59,560 nucleotides of DNA from JALZAH01 sp051000755 (GCA_051000755.1 JBPCNZ010000151.1:1-59560); one strand, 5' to 3'. Positions 48,554-58,109 are shown, numbered from the stretch's first letter. Program-made: numbers and translations. The notes: generated from the sequence alone by a model not told the origin.

Positions 48554-49609
48554 CTACTCGTACTCGACGATCTGGGGCACAGGCGCCAGGCCCAGGACCT
48601 CATCGGGGGTCTGCAACGGTTGGTCGCGGGTGTAGAAGAGCTTGTAGCCCAACGCCCAGCGGGGGTCGCTGGCCAGCAGCTGGTACACGGAGAGCTTGTT
48701 GTCGGTGGCCCCGAAGCCGTCCATGTTGAAGGCGAGGGCCAGGTTCGGGCGGGCGCTGACGTCCGGCTTGGCCTCGACCATCGAGGCGCGGAACTGGTGG
48801 ATGATCAGCAGCTTCTGGGGGAGGCGGTGATCGACGGTGAGTTGCTGCAACCAGGCGGAGACCTGGTTGATCTCACCGGCCGTGGTCTTGCCGATCTGCG
48901 CGCTCGGTCGTTGGCCAGGCTGGAGCTCCCATTCGGGATCCAGGGCCAGACCGACGTCGGGGTGGACGAGCCACGGCTCCAGCGCCTGAGCATCGGCCAG
49001 AAGGCCACTCCGCCCGGGCTGGATGTCCAGGATCAGCATGCCGTGGTGGGCGTGGACCACATCCAGGTACTCCTGCAGCTGCGACGGAGCCAGCTTCGCG
49101 GAATAGGTGCCGTTCGGTCCCGGCGCCGCTTGGGCCGTATAGGCGATCAGCTCGTAGCTCGGAACGACAACGGTCTTCGGCGACGAGAAGGAGCCGGCGG
49201 TGGCCGCCAGCCGGGCCCAGAGTGCGTCCGGTGGGGCATCGCCGAGCACACCGAGGGTCGGGCTCGCAGGGGCCCCGTAGTAGGCCACCAGCCGGTGCGA
49301 AGGGAACAGGGAGGTCCCGCCACCCGGTTCTTTCGAGAGTGGGGGCAGCGGCGCCGCAGGGCGCGCCGGCTTGGCGGCCAGCCTCGAGGGGTCCGACGCA
49401 CCCCCAGCATGGCGCCCCGAGGAACCGAGGCGGCTGACACCGTAGGCAGCCCCCCCGAGGACGCTGAAGAGGACCATGGCCAGCGCGACGGTGAAAAGGC
49501 GGCGGAGAGCGTACTGCCGACGGGTAGGTCGAAGGTAGAAGTCGGCCGGAAGTCCGGACCCTCTGAGGCGCGGTGAGCGGGGAGGACCCCCCGAGGTTGC
49601 TGCCTCCAT
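48554..49609 (-). CDS. Membrane-anchored extracytoplasmic protein of unknown function
   Basis: 351 residues from ATG 49609. After a basic N-terminus (RPTRRQYALRR) one hydrophobic helix (about 38-60) anchors it, then a Pro/Ala linker. The outside domain (from about 105) looks like a beta/alpha barrel: HRLVAYYGAPASPTLGVLGD, YLDVVHAHHGMLILDIQPGRS, HPDVGLALDPEWEL, KLLIIHQFRASMV and PNLALAFNMDGFG; Asp and Glu at strand ends suggest a hydrolase-like active site. Known as a conserved actinobacterial type, no assigned function. Downstream of prk on the same strand (67 bp). Confidence 0.75.
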   Translation of the reverse strand: MEAATSGGPPRSPRLRGSGLPADFYLRPTRRQYALRRLFTVALAMVLFSVLGGAAYGVSRLGSSGRHAGGASDPSRLAAKPARPAAPLPPLSKEPGGGTSLFPSHRLVAYYGAPASPTLGVLGDAPPDALWARLAATAGSFSSPKTVVVPSYELIAYTAQAAPGPNGTYSAKLAPSQLQEYLDVVHAHHGMLILDIQPGRSGLLADAQALEPWLVHPDVGLALDPEWELQPGQRPSAQIGKTTAGEINQVSAWLQQLTVDHRLPQKLLIIHQFRASMVEAKPDVSARPNLALAFNMDGFGATDNKLSVYQLLASDPRWALGYKLFYTRDQPLQTPDEVLGLAPVPQIVEYE

Positions 49610-49676
49610 AGGGTATCGATCCTCGCTCTACCTGGCCCAGATTGCAACTTGTTGTGCGGTCCGCGACCGTTGCGGG

Positions 49677-50549
49677 TCAGGCCCGCCGGCGTTGTTCCAT
49701 GAGCCGCAGGACGAGGGGCGTGAAGATCAACTGCAGGGCCAGCTCCATCTTTCCACCGGGCACGACGATGATGTTGGGCCGCGACATGAACGAGTCGTGC
49801 AGCATCGACAACAGGTAGGGAAAGTCGATGCCTTTGGGGTTGGCGAAGCGGATGACGACGAAGCTCTCGTCGGCGCTGGGGATGAATCGGGCGATGAACG
49901 GGTCGGAGGTGTCGACCGTCGGTACCCGCTGAAAGTTGACGTGGGTGCGTGAGAACTGCGGGCAGATGTAGTTCACGTAGTCGGGCATGCGCCGCAGCAC
50001 CGTGTCCATGACCGCCTCGTTGGAGTAGCCGCGCTCGGTCTTGTCACGATGCGCCTTTTGGATCCACTCCAGGTTGATGATCGGCACTACGCCGACGAGC
50101 AGATCGGCGTGCTGGGCGACGTTGACGCTGGGCGTCACCGCCGCCCCGTGGAGGCCCTCGTAGAAGAGTATGTCGGTGTCGGGAGGTATCTCCTCCCAGG
50201 GCGTGAACGTGCCGGTCTCCTGGCCGTAGGGCTTGGCCTCCTCCTCGTTGTGGAGGTACCGACGGGTGAGACCGGTACCGTCCTTGCCATAGCTCTCGAA
50301 CAGGGTCGCCAGGTCGTCCAGCAGGTTCGCCTCGGGGGTGAAGTGACAGAAGTGACGGTTGCCCGTCTCCTCGGCGTCGGTCGTCGCCACCTTCATCCCC
50401 TCACGGTCGTGGCGGTGGAAGGAGTCGCCCTCCACCAGGGCGGGGGTGATGTCCTCCCGGCGGAAGATCTGCTGCAACGTCTTGGTCACCGACGACGTGC
50501 CTGCGCCGGACGAGCCGGTGATGGCCACGACTGGATGCTTGACCGACAT
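49677..50549 (-). CDS. prk: Phosphoribulokinase, class I
   Basis: Phosphorylates ribulose 5-phosphate to ribulose 1,5-bisphosphate, the Calvin-cycle acceptor. 290 residues from ATG 50549. P-loop VVAITGSSGAGTSSVT, VEGDSFHRHDREGM, HFTPEANLLDDL, and ILFYEGLHGAAVTP mark the proteobacterial class I enzyme, not the plant/cyanobacterial class II; NADH rather than thioredoxin usually controls this class. 18 bp after fbp on the same strand, so one operon. RuBisCO itself is not in the window. Confidence 0.95.
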   Translation of the reverse strand: MSVKHPVVAITGSSGAGTSSVTKTLQQIFRREDITPALVEGDSFHRHDREGMKVATTDAEETGNRHFCHFTPEANLLDDLATLFESYGKDGTGLTRRYLHNEEEAKPYGQETGTFTPWEEIPPDTDILFYEGLHGAAVTPSVNVAQHADLLVGVVPIINLEWIQKAHRDKTERGYSNEAVMDTVLRRMPDYVNYICPQFSRTHVNFQRVPTVDTSDPFIARFIPSADESFVVIRFANPKGIDFPYLLSMLHDSFMSRPNIIVVPGGKMELALQLIFTPLVLRLMEQRRRA

Positions 50550-50567
50550 GGCTCCTCCTTGCGGTGC

Positions 50568-51647
50568 TCAGGGGTGGAACAGGGACCGGGTGTTGAACAG
50601 GGACGCATCGAAAGGGTCAACGGTTGGTTCGACGTGGTCACGGTGGTACTGCTCGATGCGCTCCACCTCGTGACGCGACCCGAAGATGAGCGGCATACGC
50701 TGGTGCAGGGTGGTGGGGGTCAGGTCCATCAGCCGCTCGTGGCCGGTGCTGGCCAGGCCGCCGGCCTGCTCGATGATGAAGGAGATCGGGTTTGCCTCGT
50801 ACATGAGGCGGAGCCGTCCCGGTGAGATCGGGTCCTTGCTGTCTGTCGGGTCGAGGAACACCCCGCCCCGGGTGAGGATGCGGAACGCCTCGGCCACCAG
50901 GGAGGCAACCCAACGCATGTTGAAGTCCTTGTCCCGGGGACCGGTGCTCCCGGCCAGGCACTCTTGAACGTAGCGTCGAACGGGGGGTTCCCAGAAGCGC
51001 TCGTTGGACGAGTTGATGGCGAACTCGCTGGTCTCCTCGGGGATGCGCATCTGGGGGTGGGTGAGGATGAAGGCGCCAATGTCCCGGTCGAGGGTGAAGC
51101 CGTCGACACCGCTCCCCGTGGTCAGGATGAGCATCGTCGACGGGCCGTAGAGGGCGAAGCCGGCACAGACCTGGGCCACGCCTGGCTGCAGGAAGGCGTC
51201 GATCGATGCGTCATCCCCAGGGCTGGGGCTGCGCAGGATGGAGAAGATGGTCCCCACGGAGATGTTGACATCGATGGTTCCCGAGCCGTCCAGCGGGTCG
51301 AACACGAGCAGGTACTTGCCGCGCTGGTACCGCTCCGGTATGGAGTAGACGTCCTCCATCTCCTCCGAGGCGATGGCGGCCAGGTGCCCGGTCCACTCCG
51401 TCTGGCTGATCATCACCTCATTGCTGATGACATCGAGGTTCTTCTGCACCTCCCTGTGCGCCTCGGCCCCGCCGGAGGTGCCGACCGGGCCGACAAGGGC
51501 CCCCTTGTTCACCTGGTTGGCGATGATCTTGGCTGCGGTCGCCACGGCGTTGAGCAGCCCGGAGAAGTCCCCCGTCGGATCGCGTTGCTGGCTCTCGTGC
51601 TCCTTCTCGATGGTCCATCGAGTGAGCGTCTTGCGCCCTTCTTCCAC
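50568..51647 (-). CDS. fbp: Fructose-1,6-bisphosphatase, class I
   Basis: Dephosphorylates fructose 1,6-bisphosphate for gluconeogenesis and the Calvin cycle. 359 residues from GTG 51647, seven bases after GGGAGGTGG; longer open sequence upstream lacks family similarity. Motifs: ASEEMEDVYSIP, LVFDPLDGSGTIDVNISVGTIFSI (metal site), NSSNERFWEPPVRRYV, MRWVASLVAEAFRILTRGGVF and EANPISFIIEQAGG. Upstream of prk with an 18-bp gap, so they form a Calvin-cycle operon. Confidence 0.96.
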   Translation of the reverse strand: MEEGRKTLTRWTIEKEHESQQRDPTGDFSGLLNAVATAAKIIANQVNKGALVGPVGTSGGAEAHREVQKNLDVISNEVMISQTEWTGHLAAIASEEMEDVYSIPERYQRGKYLLVFDPLDGSGTIDVNISVGTIFSILRSPSPGDDASIDAFLQPGVAQVCAGFALYGPSTMLILTTGSGVDGFTLDRDIGAFILTHPQMRIPEETSEFAINSSNERFWEPPVRRYVQECLAGSTGPRDKDFNMRWVASLVAEAFRILTRGGVFLDPTDSKDPISPGRLRLMYEANPISFIIEQAGGLASTGHERLMDLTPTTLHQRMPLIFGSRHEVERIEQYHRDHVEPTVDPFDASLFNTRSLFHP

Positions 51648-51830
51648 GGTGTACCCACCTCCCTGACGATCGCCTTCTGCTCGCGCCACAGTGATGGCGC
51701 CGTCGGTGATGGTAGGCCCGAGGCCCGGTCGTCGCCTCACCCGGTCCAGTGAGTCGGGGGGTGAGGGCCGCTCACCCCCGCGGGACGGCCGGCCCCGTCC
51801 CGCCCGGCCCCACCGGAAAAAGCGGGCCGG

Positions 51831-52493
51831 TCAGTGGCCGCGGGCGATCCATCCATCGAGATGGGGAGCCTCGTCGCCGATGCGGGTGTCGTCGCCGTGT
51901 CCGGTGTGGACGACCGTCGCCGCCGGCAGGGGCAACAACCGGTCCCTGATCGACTCGATGATGGTCTCGAAGCTGGACCAGGAACGACCGGTGGCCCCCG
52001 GTCCCCCCGCGAAGAGGGTGTCGCCGGAGAACAGCAGGTCATCGGCCGCCACGTGGATGCAGACGCCACCGGGGGAATGACCAGGGGTGTGGAGCACCTC
52101 GAGGCGGTGGGCGCCGAGAGCGATGCTCTGGCCATCGGCCAGGGCCAGGTCCGGGGCCCGGTCGGGGTAGACCATGTCCCACAGGTGGCGGTCGTCGGGG
52201 TGTACGGCGATCGGAGCATGCACCAACCCGGCCAGATCGGCGGCGGCATTGATGTGGTCGTTGTGGCCGTGGGTGGCCAGGATCATGATCACCCGGCGGC
52301 CGCCGACCGCGTCGGCGATGGGCGCCGCCTCGTGGGCGGCGTCGATGACGATCACCTTCTCGTCGTCGCCGACGAGCCAGATGTTGTTCTCCACCTCGAA
52401 GTCCTCGCCGTCGATGGAGAAGATGCCGTTGGTCCGCACCCGTTCGACGCGCAGGGCGGCAGTCTGTCCGGCCGCAGCCGGATCGACGCTCAC
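51831..52493 (-). CDS. Metallo-beta-lactamase-fold hydrolase of the mycothiol pathway
   Basis: 220 residues; GTG 52493 overlaps the mscR stop (GTGA). Zinc motif ILATHGHNDHINAAADLAG (HxHxDH), further ligands in HTPGHSPGG and LFSGDTLFAGGPG, with VVHTGHGDDT near the end. Mycobacteria have the same neighbour of mscR; the enzyme is thought to hydrolyse S-formylmycothiol or a related thioester, completing formaldehyde oxidation. Glyoxalase II activity is an alternative. Confidence 0.9.
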   Translation of the reverse strand: MSVDPAAAGQTAALRVERVRTNGIFSIDGEDFEVENNIWLVGDDEKVIVIDAAHEAAPIADAVGGRRVIMILATHGHNDHINAAADLAGLVHAPIAVHPDDRHLWDMVYPDRAPDLALADGQSIALGAHRLEVLHTPGHSPGGVCIHVAADDLLFSGDTLFAGGPGATGRSWSSFETIIESIRDRLLPLPAATVVHTGHGDDTRIGDEAPHLDGWIARGH

Positions 52494-53575
52494 AGGACGA
52501 CCACCGAACGCAGGACTTCGCCATTCTGCATGCGGGCGAACGCTTCCTCGACCCCTTCGAGACCGATGGTCTCGGTGACGAACCCGTCGAGATCGAGCTT
52601 GCCCTTCAGGTAGAGGTCGATCAGCGTGGGGAAATCCCGCGTGGGGAGGCAATCGCCGTACCAGGAGGACTTGAGGGCGCCACCTCGACCGAACAGCTCG
52701 ATCAGGGGCAGCTCGATGGTCATGGACGGATCGGGAACCCCGACCTGGACGAGGGTCCCGGCATGGTCCCGGGCGAAGAAGGCCTGCTTGTAGGTCTCGG
52801 GCCGGCCCACCGCCTCGATCACCACGTCGGCGCCGAAGCCGTCGGTGAGAGCCCGGATGGCCTCCACCGGATCGTCCTGGCCGGCATTGACCACGTGGGT
52901 GGCCCCGAAGCGGCGGGCCAGCTCCAACTTGCGGTCGTCGAGATCGACGGCGATGACGGTCCGGGCCCCGGCCAGGGCAGCACCGGCGATGGCCGCGTCA
53001 CCGACACCACCACAACCGAACACGGCGACGGTGTCGCCCTGGCGGACGCCGCCGGTGTTGACCGCCGCCCCGTAGCCGGCCATGATCCCGCAGCCGATCA
53101 GACCGGCCGCCTCAGGACGGGCGTCGGGGTTGACCTTGACGGCCTGGCCCGCCGCCACCAGGGTCTTCTCGGCGAAGGCCCCGATACCGAGGGCGGGGCT
53201 GAGCGCAGTGCCGTCGGAGCGGGTCATGGGCTGGGTGGCGTTGGCGCTGTCGAAGCAGTACCAGGGCCGCCCCCGCCGGCACGACCGGCACAGCCCGCAC
53301 GGGGCCCGCCAGGCGAGGACCACGTAGTCGCCGGGCGCCACCGAGGTGACCCCGTCGCCGACCGACTCCACCGTGCCCGCAGCCTCGTGACCGAGCAGGA
53401 AGGGAAAATCATCGTTGATGGCCCCTTCCCGATAGTGCAGATCGGTGTGACAGACACCGCAGGCGGCGATGTCGACGACGACCTCGCCCGGTCCCGGGTC
53501 GGGGATGTTGATCTCCTCGATGGAGACGGGCTCACCCTTGGCAATGGCGATGACAGCTCGGACTTGGGTGGCCAC
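52490..53575 (-). CDS. mscR: S-(hydroxymethyl)mycothiol dehydrogenase / S-nitrosomycothiol reductase
   Basis: Zinc alcohol dehydrogenase of about 361 residues, cytosolic. Catalytic zinc: CGVCHTDLHYREG, GHEAAG; structural zinc: CGLCRSCRRGRPWYC (four Cys); NAD site VFGCGGVGDAAIAGAALAGA. The close match of these blocks and the KSSWYGDCLPTRDFP region to actinobacterial MscR/AdhE2 supports mycothiol as cosubstrate: it oxidises the spontaneous formaldehyde-mycothiol adduct and reduces S-nitrosomycothiol. In operon order after the E1 gene (18 bp) and before the MBL hydrolase. Confidence 0.92.
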   Translation of the reverse strand: MATQVRAVIAIAKGEPVSIEEINIPDPGPGEVVVDIAACGVCHTDLHYREGAINDDFPFLLGHEAAGTVESVGDGVTSVAPGDYVVLAWRAPCGLCRSCRRGRPWYCFDSANATQPMTRSDGTALSPALGIGAFAEKTLVAAGQAVKVNPDARPEAAGLIGCGIMAGYGAAVNTGGVRQGDTVAVFGCGGVGDAAIAGAALAGARTVIAVDLDDRKLELARRFGATHVVNAGQDDPVEAIRALTDGFGADVVIEAVGRPETYKQAFFARDHAGTLVQVGVPDPSMTIELPLIELFGRGGALKSSWYGDCLPTRDFPTLIDLYLKGKLDLDGFVTETIGLEGVEEAFARMQNGEVLRSVVVL

Positions 53576-53593
53576 GGTGTCGAGCGTAGGCGC

Positions 53594-55753
53594 TCAGTAG
53601 CGCAAGAGATCGAGGGCCCCGGCCCTGATGTCGGCGACCTGGGGCAGGATGGCCCGCTCGAGGCTCGGTTCGTAGGCTACGTGGGTGTCGGCCGCGCCCA
53701 GGCGGCGGATGGGAGCGTCGAGGTCGCCGAAGGCGTGCTCGCCCACCCACGACGCCACCTCCCCGCCAAACCCCGCGGTGAGGGTGTCCTCGTGAACCAC
53801 GAGGAGGCGGCCGGTGCGAGCCACTGCCGATGCCACCAGGTCCTTGTCCCACGGGAGGATGCTGCGCAGATCGATCACCTCGACGGAGGCCCCCTCGTCC
53901 TGCAGGGCGACGGCGGCCTTGAGCGACCGCTCGACGGTCGCTCCCCAGGTCACGATGGTCAGGTCGCGCCCCGGGCGGGCGATGCGCCCCCGGCCGAACG
54001 GGATGCGGTAGCCGGCCGAGGGGAAGGGGCTGCGGGTGTAGGGCTGGCGCAGCAGGTGCTTGTGCTCGAGGAAGAGGATCGGATCCTCGCTGGCCAGTGC
54101 GGTGCGCAACAACCCCACCGCGTCCGCCGCCCGTGAGGGCATGACCACGGTGAGCCCGGGAACGTGAGCGAAGATCGACTCGCCGGACTGGGAGTGCCAG
54201 ATGGCTCCTCCGGTGAGATAGCCCCCGATCGGTACCCGTAGGACCATCGGGCAGGTGAAGGCACCATTGGAGCGCCAGCGGATGGTGGCCGCCTCACTCT
54301 TGATCTGGCTCATCGCCGGCCAGATGTAGTCGAAGAACTGGACTTCGGGGACCGGGCGAAGGCCCCGGATGGCCTGCCCCACGGCGCGCCCGACGATGTT
54401 GGCCTCGGCCAGGGGGGTGTTGTAGCAACGGGCCAACCCGAAACGGCGCTGCAGGCCGAAGGTGGTGCCGAACACCCCGCCCTTGCCTTCGACCTTGTTC
54501 AGCACCGACTCGCGGGCGTCGGCCACGTCCTCACCGAAGACCCGGATGCGCTCATCAGCATCCATGCCCTCCACCAGGGTGCGGCGGATGGCCTCGCCGA
54601 GCGCCACGACCTCGCCCTGGCCGTCGTCGCTGTCCTCCTCGGCGGGGTCGATGTCGGGCAGGGCGACGACCTGGTCGGTCACCGTGGCCGGATCGGGCCG
54701 GGGGGCGGCGAGCGCCCGGCGGGCGGCCTCGGCGACCATCTGCTTGGCCTCCTCCCGGATGGCGTCCACGCCGTCGGCGTCGAGAACACCACCTTCGAGG
54801 AGAGCCGCCTCCATGAGATGGATCGGGTCCCGGGCATCCTCGTCGCTCAACTCGGCGGACGAGCGGTACTTGCTCTGGGTGTCGGCGGAGGAGTGCGAAT
54901 AGGGCCGGGTGACCGTGGCGTGGATGAGCGTGGGCCCGACGCCGGCACGGACGTGGGGAACGATCTCCCGGGCCCGGGCTCGAACCTCGAAGTAGTCGAC
55001 GCCGTCGAGGGTGTGGATGGTGAGGCCCCGGAAACCGCGCACAAGCTCGCCGATGGGGGCCGGCGACTGGTCGGATGCCGGCACGGAGATGGCGTAGCCG
55101 TTGTCGGCGATCACGTAGAGCACCGGCAGGTGGAGGGAGCAGGCCGTGTTGAGGCTCTCCCAGAACTCGCCCTCCGACGTGGCCCCCTCCCCGAGGGACA
55201 CGTAGGTGAGCTCGTCGCCGTGGGCCTCGCAGCCGGGAAGGTCCCGCCGGGAGATGTAGCGGGAGGCCTCGGCACAACCCACGGCCGGTAGGCACTGGGT
55301 GCCGGTCGGGCTGGACTGGGTGACCACGTTGAGGCGACGGTTGCCAAAGTGGCAGGGCATCTGCCGTCCGCCCGATGCTGGGTCGTCGGCGGAGCCGACG
55401 GCCTGCAGGAGGATCTCGGTGGGGGTGACCCCGAGGCCGAGCATGAGGGCCCGGTCTCGGTAGTAGGGGAAGAACCAGTCGTAGCCGGCCCGCAACTCTC
55501 GGGCCAACCCGAGCAGCAGGGCCTCGTGCCCGGCTCCGGAGATCTGGAAGAAGACCCGGCTCTGCTTCTGCAGGGCGATCTCCCGGTCGTCGAGGAGTCG
55601 CGACACGCAGGCCAGCCGAAAGTCGTCAATGGCCTCGCAGGCGGCGACCCCTCGCAACCTCGGGGTGCTCGAGCCGGCCCGTGGGGTATCCAACGGCGGA
55701 ACCATGCCCGCATCGTAGGCCGCCCGGACCTGCCCTGTGAGCACCGACGACAT
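53594..55753 (-). CDS. 2-oxo acid dehydrogenase E1, fused alpha and beta subunits
   Basis: 719 residues from ATG 55753 (MSSVLTGQVRAAYDAG). Alpha half about 20-330 with the thiamine motif SLGEGATSEGEFWESLNTAC and DNGYAIS; linker about 330-380; beta half about 385-719 with GEDVADARESVLNKVEGKGGVFG, TPLAEANIVGRAVG, FFDYIWPAMSQIKSEA and HEDTLTAGFGGEVASW. Decarboxylates a 2-oxo acid, most like branched-chain or acetoin/pyruvate E1 enzymes, and passes the acyl group to a lipoyl E2. No E2 or E3 is adjacent; the next genes are mscR and the MBL hydrolase. Fused E1s occur in several actinobacteria. Confidence 0.92.
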   Translation of the reverse strand: MSSVLTGQVRAAYDAGMVPPLDTPRAGSSTPRLRGVAACEAIDDFRLACVSRLLDDREIALQKQSRVFFQISGAGHEALLLGLARELRAGYDWFFPYYRDRALMLGLGVTPTEILLQAVGSADDPASGGRQMPCHFGNRRLNVVTQSSPTGTQCLPAVGCAEASRYISRRDLPGCEAHGDELTYVSLGEGATSEGEFWESLNTACSLHLPVLYVIADNGYAISVPASDQSPAPIGELVRGFRGLTIHTLDGVDYFEVRARAREIVPHVRAGVGPTLIHATVTRPYSHSSADTQSKYRSSAELSDEDARDPIHLMEAALLEGGVLDADGVDAIREEAKQMVAEAARRALAAPRPDPATVTDQVVALPDIDPAEEDSDDGQGEVVALGEAIRRTLVEGMDADERIRVFGEDVADARESVLNKVEGKGGVFGTTFGLQRRFGLARCYNTPLAEANIVGRAVGQAIRGLRPVPEVQFFDYIWPAMSQIKSEAATIRWRSNGAFTCPMVLRVPIGGYLTGGAIWHSQSGESIFAHVPGLTVVMPSRAADAVGLLRTALASEDPILFLEHKHLLRQPYTRSPFPSAGYRIPFGRGRIARPGRDLTIVTWGATVERSLKAAVALQDEGASVEVIDLRSILPWDKDLVASAVARTGRLLVVHEDTLTAGFGGEVASWVGEHAFGDLDAPIRRLGAADTHVAYEPSLERAILPQVADIRAGALDLLRY

Positions 55754-55811
55754 AGTCGCCCAATGTGGATAGTACAACGGTGGAGTGTCCAATGCGCAAC
55801 AGTCGGACGAT

Positions 55812-56264
55812 TTAGGCGGGTTGGAACACCATGAGGGCGAGGGCCAGGACGAAGACGACGTCGGTGACGGCGCCGGCTCGGGCCAGGCGCTTTCCGTGGA
55901 GGCCGATCGCCCCTGCAGGAGGGTGATCGCGTTCGGGGCCGGCCCCTGCTGCCGCCCGGCCGATGGCGGTTTCCGCAGGATGGACCACGGCCAGCCACAG
56001 CACGGAGGCAACGATCCACAGGATCAGGGCGGCGCCCACCCAGAGCTGCCCCATGCCTGAACCGTGAGGATCGAGGAGCAGGGCGGCAACACCCAGGGGC
56101 GCGACGGCGAGGACCGCCGCCTCGGTCCGGAGCGGTTTGGCGAAATACCGCCGCACCTCCTCGAGGGCGGCGGTCCGGCCCAGGCGGTGCGCCATCGATC
56201 CGTACACGCCGCTCAGGGCCATGGCCCCGAAGGCGATGATGGCCACCACCGCGTGGAGCACCAC
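55812..56264 (-). CDS. Small membrane protein, four helices, unknown
   Basis: About 150 residues from GTG 56264 (or 56261); no ATG, GTG or TTG lies between there and the LytR stop in this frame, so a slightly longer form would need a rare start. Four hydrophobic helices: LVVLHAVVAIIAFGAMALSG, RTEAAVLAVAPLGVAALLLD, LWVGAALILWIVASVLWLAV and AGAVTDVVFVLALALMVFQ. Resembles DUF2269-type proteins; histidines lie near the ends of helices 1 and 3. Role unknown. Confidence 0.75.
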   Translation of the reverse strand: MVLHAVVAIIAFGAMALSGVYGSMAHRLGRTAALEEVRRYFAKPLRTEAAVLAVAPLGVAALLLDPHGSGMGQLWVGAALILWIVASVLWLAVVHPAETAIGRAAAGAGPERDHPPAGAIGLHGKRLARAGAVTDVVFVLALALMVFQPA

Positions 56265-56343
56265 CAGGCCGACATAGGCGTCGTGGCGGGTCGAGGTGGT
56301 GGCGGCAAGCAGGATCGGTCGATCATGCCCGATCCGCAGCCAG

Positions 56344-58035
56344 CTAGTTCCCGCAGGCTGGCGTGGGCTGGCCGGCGGGCGTCCCCGGCAGCACGTAGGT
56401 GGTGGTGGTCGTGGTCGACGGCACCGTGGTCGACGGCACCGTGGTGGACGTCGAGGCGCCCGGCGAGGAGGAGCTGGTCGAGGACGAGGAGCTGGACGAC
56501 GAAGTGATTCCGGTGAATGAACCTCGCAGGACCACCTTGACGGTGGATGACGGCAGCCCGCCATCCGTGCTGAGCGTCGTCTGTCCACCGATGTGGGCGG
56601 CAACCGTCTCGGCGGCCGCCCGGCCGCCGCTGCCGTAGGAGATCTCCGTCGGACCGGTCCCGTAGCTGGTCGCCGAGGAGACCACCGTCACGTTGAACCC
56701 GATCTTGCTCAGCTCGGAGGACGCCCGGCCGGCCTGCCCGGCGACGCCCGAGCCGTTGACGACCTCGACCGAGATGGCGGACGGGGCGACGGTGGTCGGG
56801 GCGGGAACCGGTGACGTCGACAAGCCGGTGGCCGGCGAGGTGGTCGTGGAGCTGGACGACGAAGAAGCCGGGGTGGTGCCGAGAGCGAGAAATCGCTGCA
56901 CCTGATCGCGGTCCGAGACCACGTCGGGTAGCAGCACCTGTTCGCCGTCGGAGAGGGTGCTCTCGGTGGTGGCCAGGGTGGAGCCGGCGATGGTCGAGGT
57001 GTCGACCGAGTGGAAGTCCTTGGCCAGGTTGACCATATCGGACACCGAGAAGGTGTTGTCCACCGTGAGGTTCTTGGTCAGGCCACTGATGATCCCGTTC
57101 AGGGAGAGGGGATTGCTCAGCCCCGTCGACTCGGCCTTCTTGATGAGCCCGCGGATGAAGATCTGCTGGCGCTGGATGCGGGCCAGATCGCTCGCCGGCT
57201 CCTGGTGGTACTCACCGTTCTGGTAGTACTCGTACTCACGGGAGCGGACGAACCCGAGAGCCTGATCCCCGGTCAGGTTGTAGCACCCCGGCGCCGGGAC
57301 CCGCAGACCCGAGTAAGCGTCGCGCGCCTTGGTCGGGAAGTACACCTGGACCCCGCCCACCGCGTCGGTGATCTGGCGGAACGAGTCGAAGTCGATGTCG
57401 AGATAGTGGTTGATGTCGATGCCCAGCTGGTCGTGGATCACCTGGATCAACAGGTCGGGGCTCTTGTTGATGGCGGCGTTGACCTTCTGGTACCCCAGTC
57501 CCGGAAGATCGAGATAGAGGTCACGGGGTATCGACAGCAGGGCCAGCTGTTTGGTGGCCGGCACCACTCGGGCCAGGATGATCGTGTCCGATCGGGCACC
57601 ACCGACCGCCGAGGCCGGGCCGAACTGGGAGTCGCCCGGCTGGTTCAACCCCGCCCGAGTGTCGCTGCCCACCAGCAGCACCGTGATGGGGGGCCCACCG
57701 GGACCGGTGGCGGCCGCCGGCGTCTGGCTCTGCACCGTTCGTCCGGGCTTCACGATGCCCCGTACCTTGACCTTGTTGATCCGGTGGAGTTGGACCTCCG
57801 TGTAGGCCAGTCCGAGGGCGCCGATGACCAGCGAGAGGCCCACCACGATGTTGACCCCGATGAGCAGGCGCCGGGCCCCGCTACGATGCCGGACCGGCTC
57901 CGCGGCCAGGCCCGGGGCGGCCGACGGAGCATGTCGGAATCGGTGCCAGCGCCGAGCGCGCCGGTGGCGGGCGACGTAGCGCCCCGTCCGGGCCGCCTCC
58001 GCCTTCTGCTCATCGGACCCCGGATGCTGCTCCAC
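56344..58035 (-). CDS. LytR-CpsA-Psr cell-wall ligase with LytR_C domain
   Basis: 563 residues from ATG 58035. Basic cytosolic N-terminus, one membrane helix (about 57-80), LCP catalytic domain outside (about 115-330: TVLLVGSDTRAG, ARSDTIILARVVPATKQLALLSIPRDL, FVRSREY), then a Ser/Thr-rich linker and a LytR_C domain (about 420-520: SVEVVNGSGVAGQAGRASSEL). The C-terminal tail is a low-complexity Ser/Thr stretch. Transfers polyprenyl-linked glycans to peptidoglycan. Divergent from the lipoprotein gene (74 bp). Confidence 0.94.
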   Translation of the reverse strand: MEQHPGSDEQKAEAARTGRYVARHRRARRWHRFRHAPSAAPGLAAEPVRHRSGARRLLIGVNIVVGLSLVIGALGLAYTEVQLHRINKVKVRGIVKPGRTVQSQTPAAATGPGGPPITVLLVGSDTRAGLNQPGDSQFGPASAVGGARSDTIILARVVPATKQLALLSIPRDLYLDLPGLGYQKVNAAINKSPDLLIQVIHDQLGIDINHYLDIDFDSFRQITDAVGGVQVYFPTKARDAYSGLRVPAPGCYNLTGDQALGFVRSREYEYYQNGEYHQEPASDLARIQRQQIFIRGLIKKAESTGLSNPLSLNGIISGLTKNLTVDNTFSVSDMVNLAKDFHSVDTSTIAGSTLATTESTLSDGEQVLLPDVVSDRDQVQRFLALGTTPASSSSSSTTTSPATGLSTSPVPAPTTVAPSAISVEVVNGSGVAGQAGRASSELSKIGFNVTVVSSATSYGTGPTEISYGSGGRAAAETVAAHIGGQTTLSTDGGLPSSTVKVVLRGSFTGITSSSSSSSSTSSSSPGASTSTTVPSTTVPSTTTTTTYVLPGTPAGQPTPACGN

Positions 58036-58109
58036 GATCTCTCGAAGCTAGTGGGCGGCAACCGACCCCTGACGGCAGCCCGGCCGGCCCGGTCGGCAAG
58101 AATCACCCT

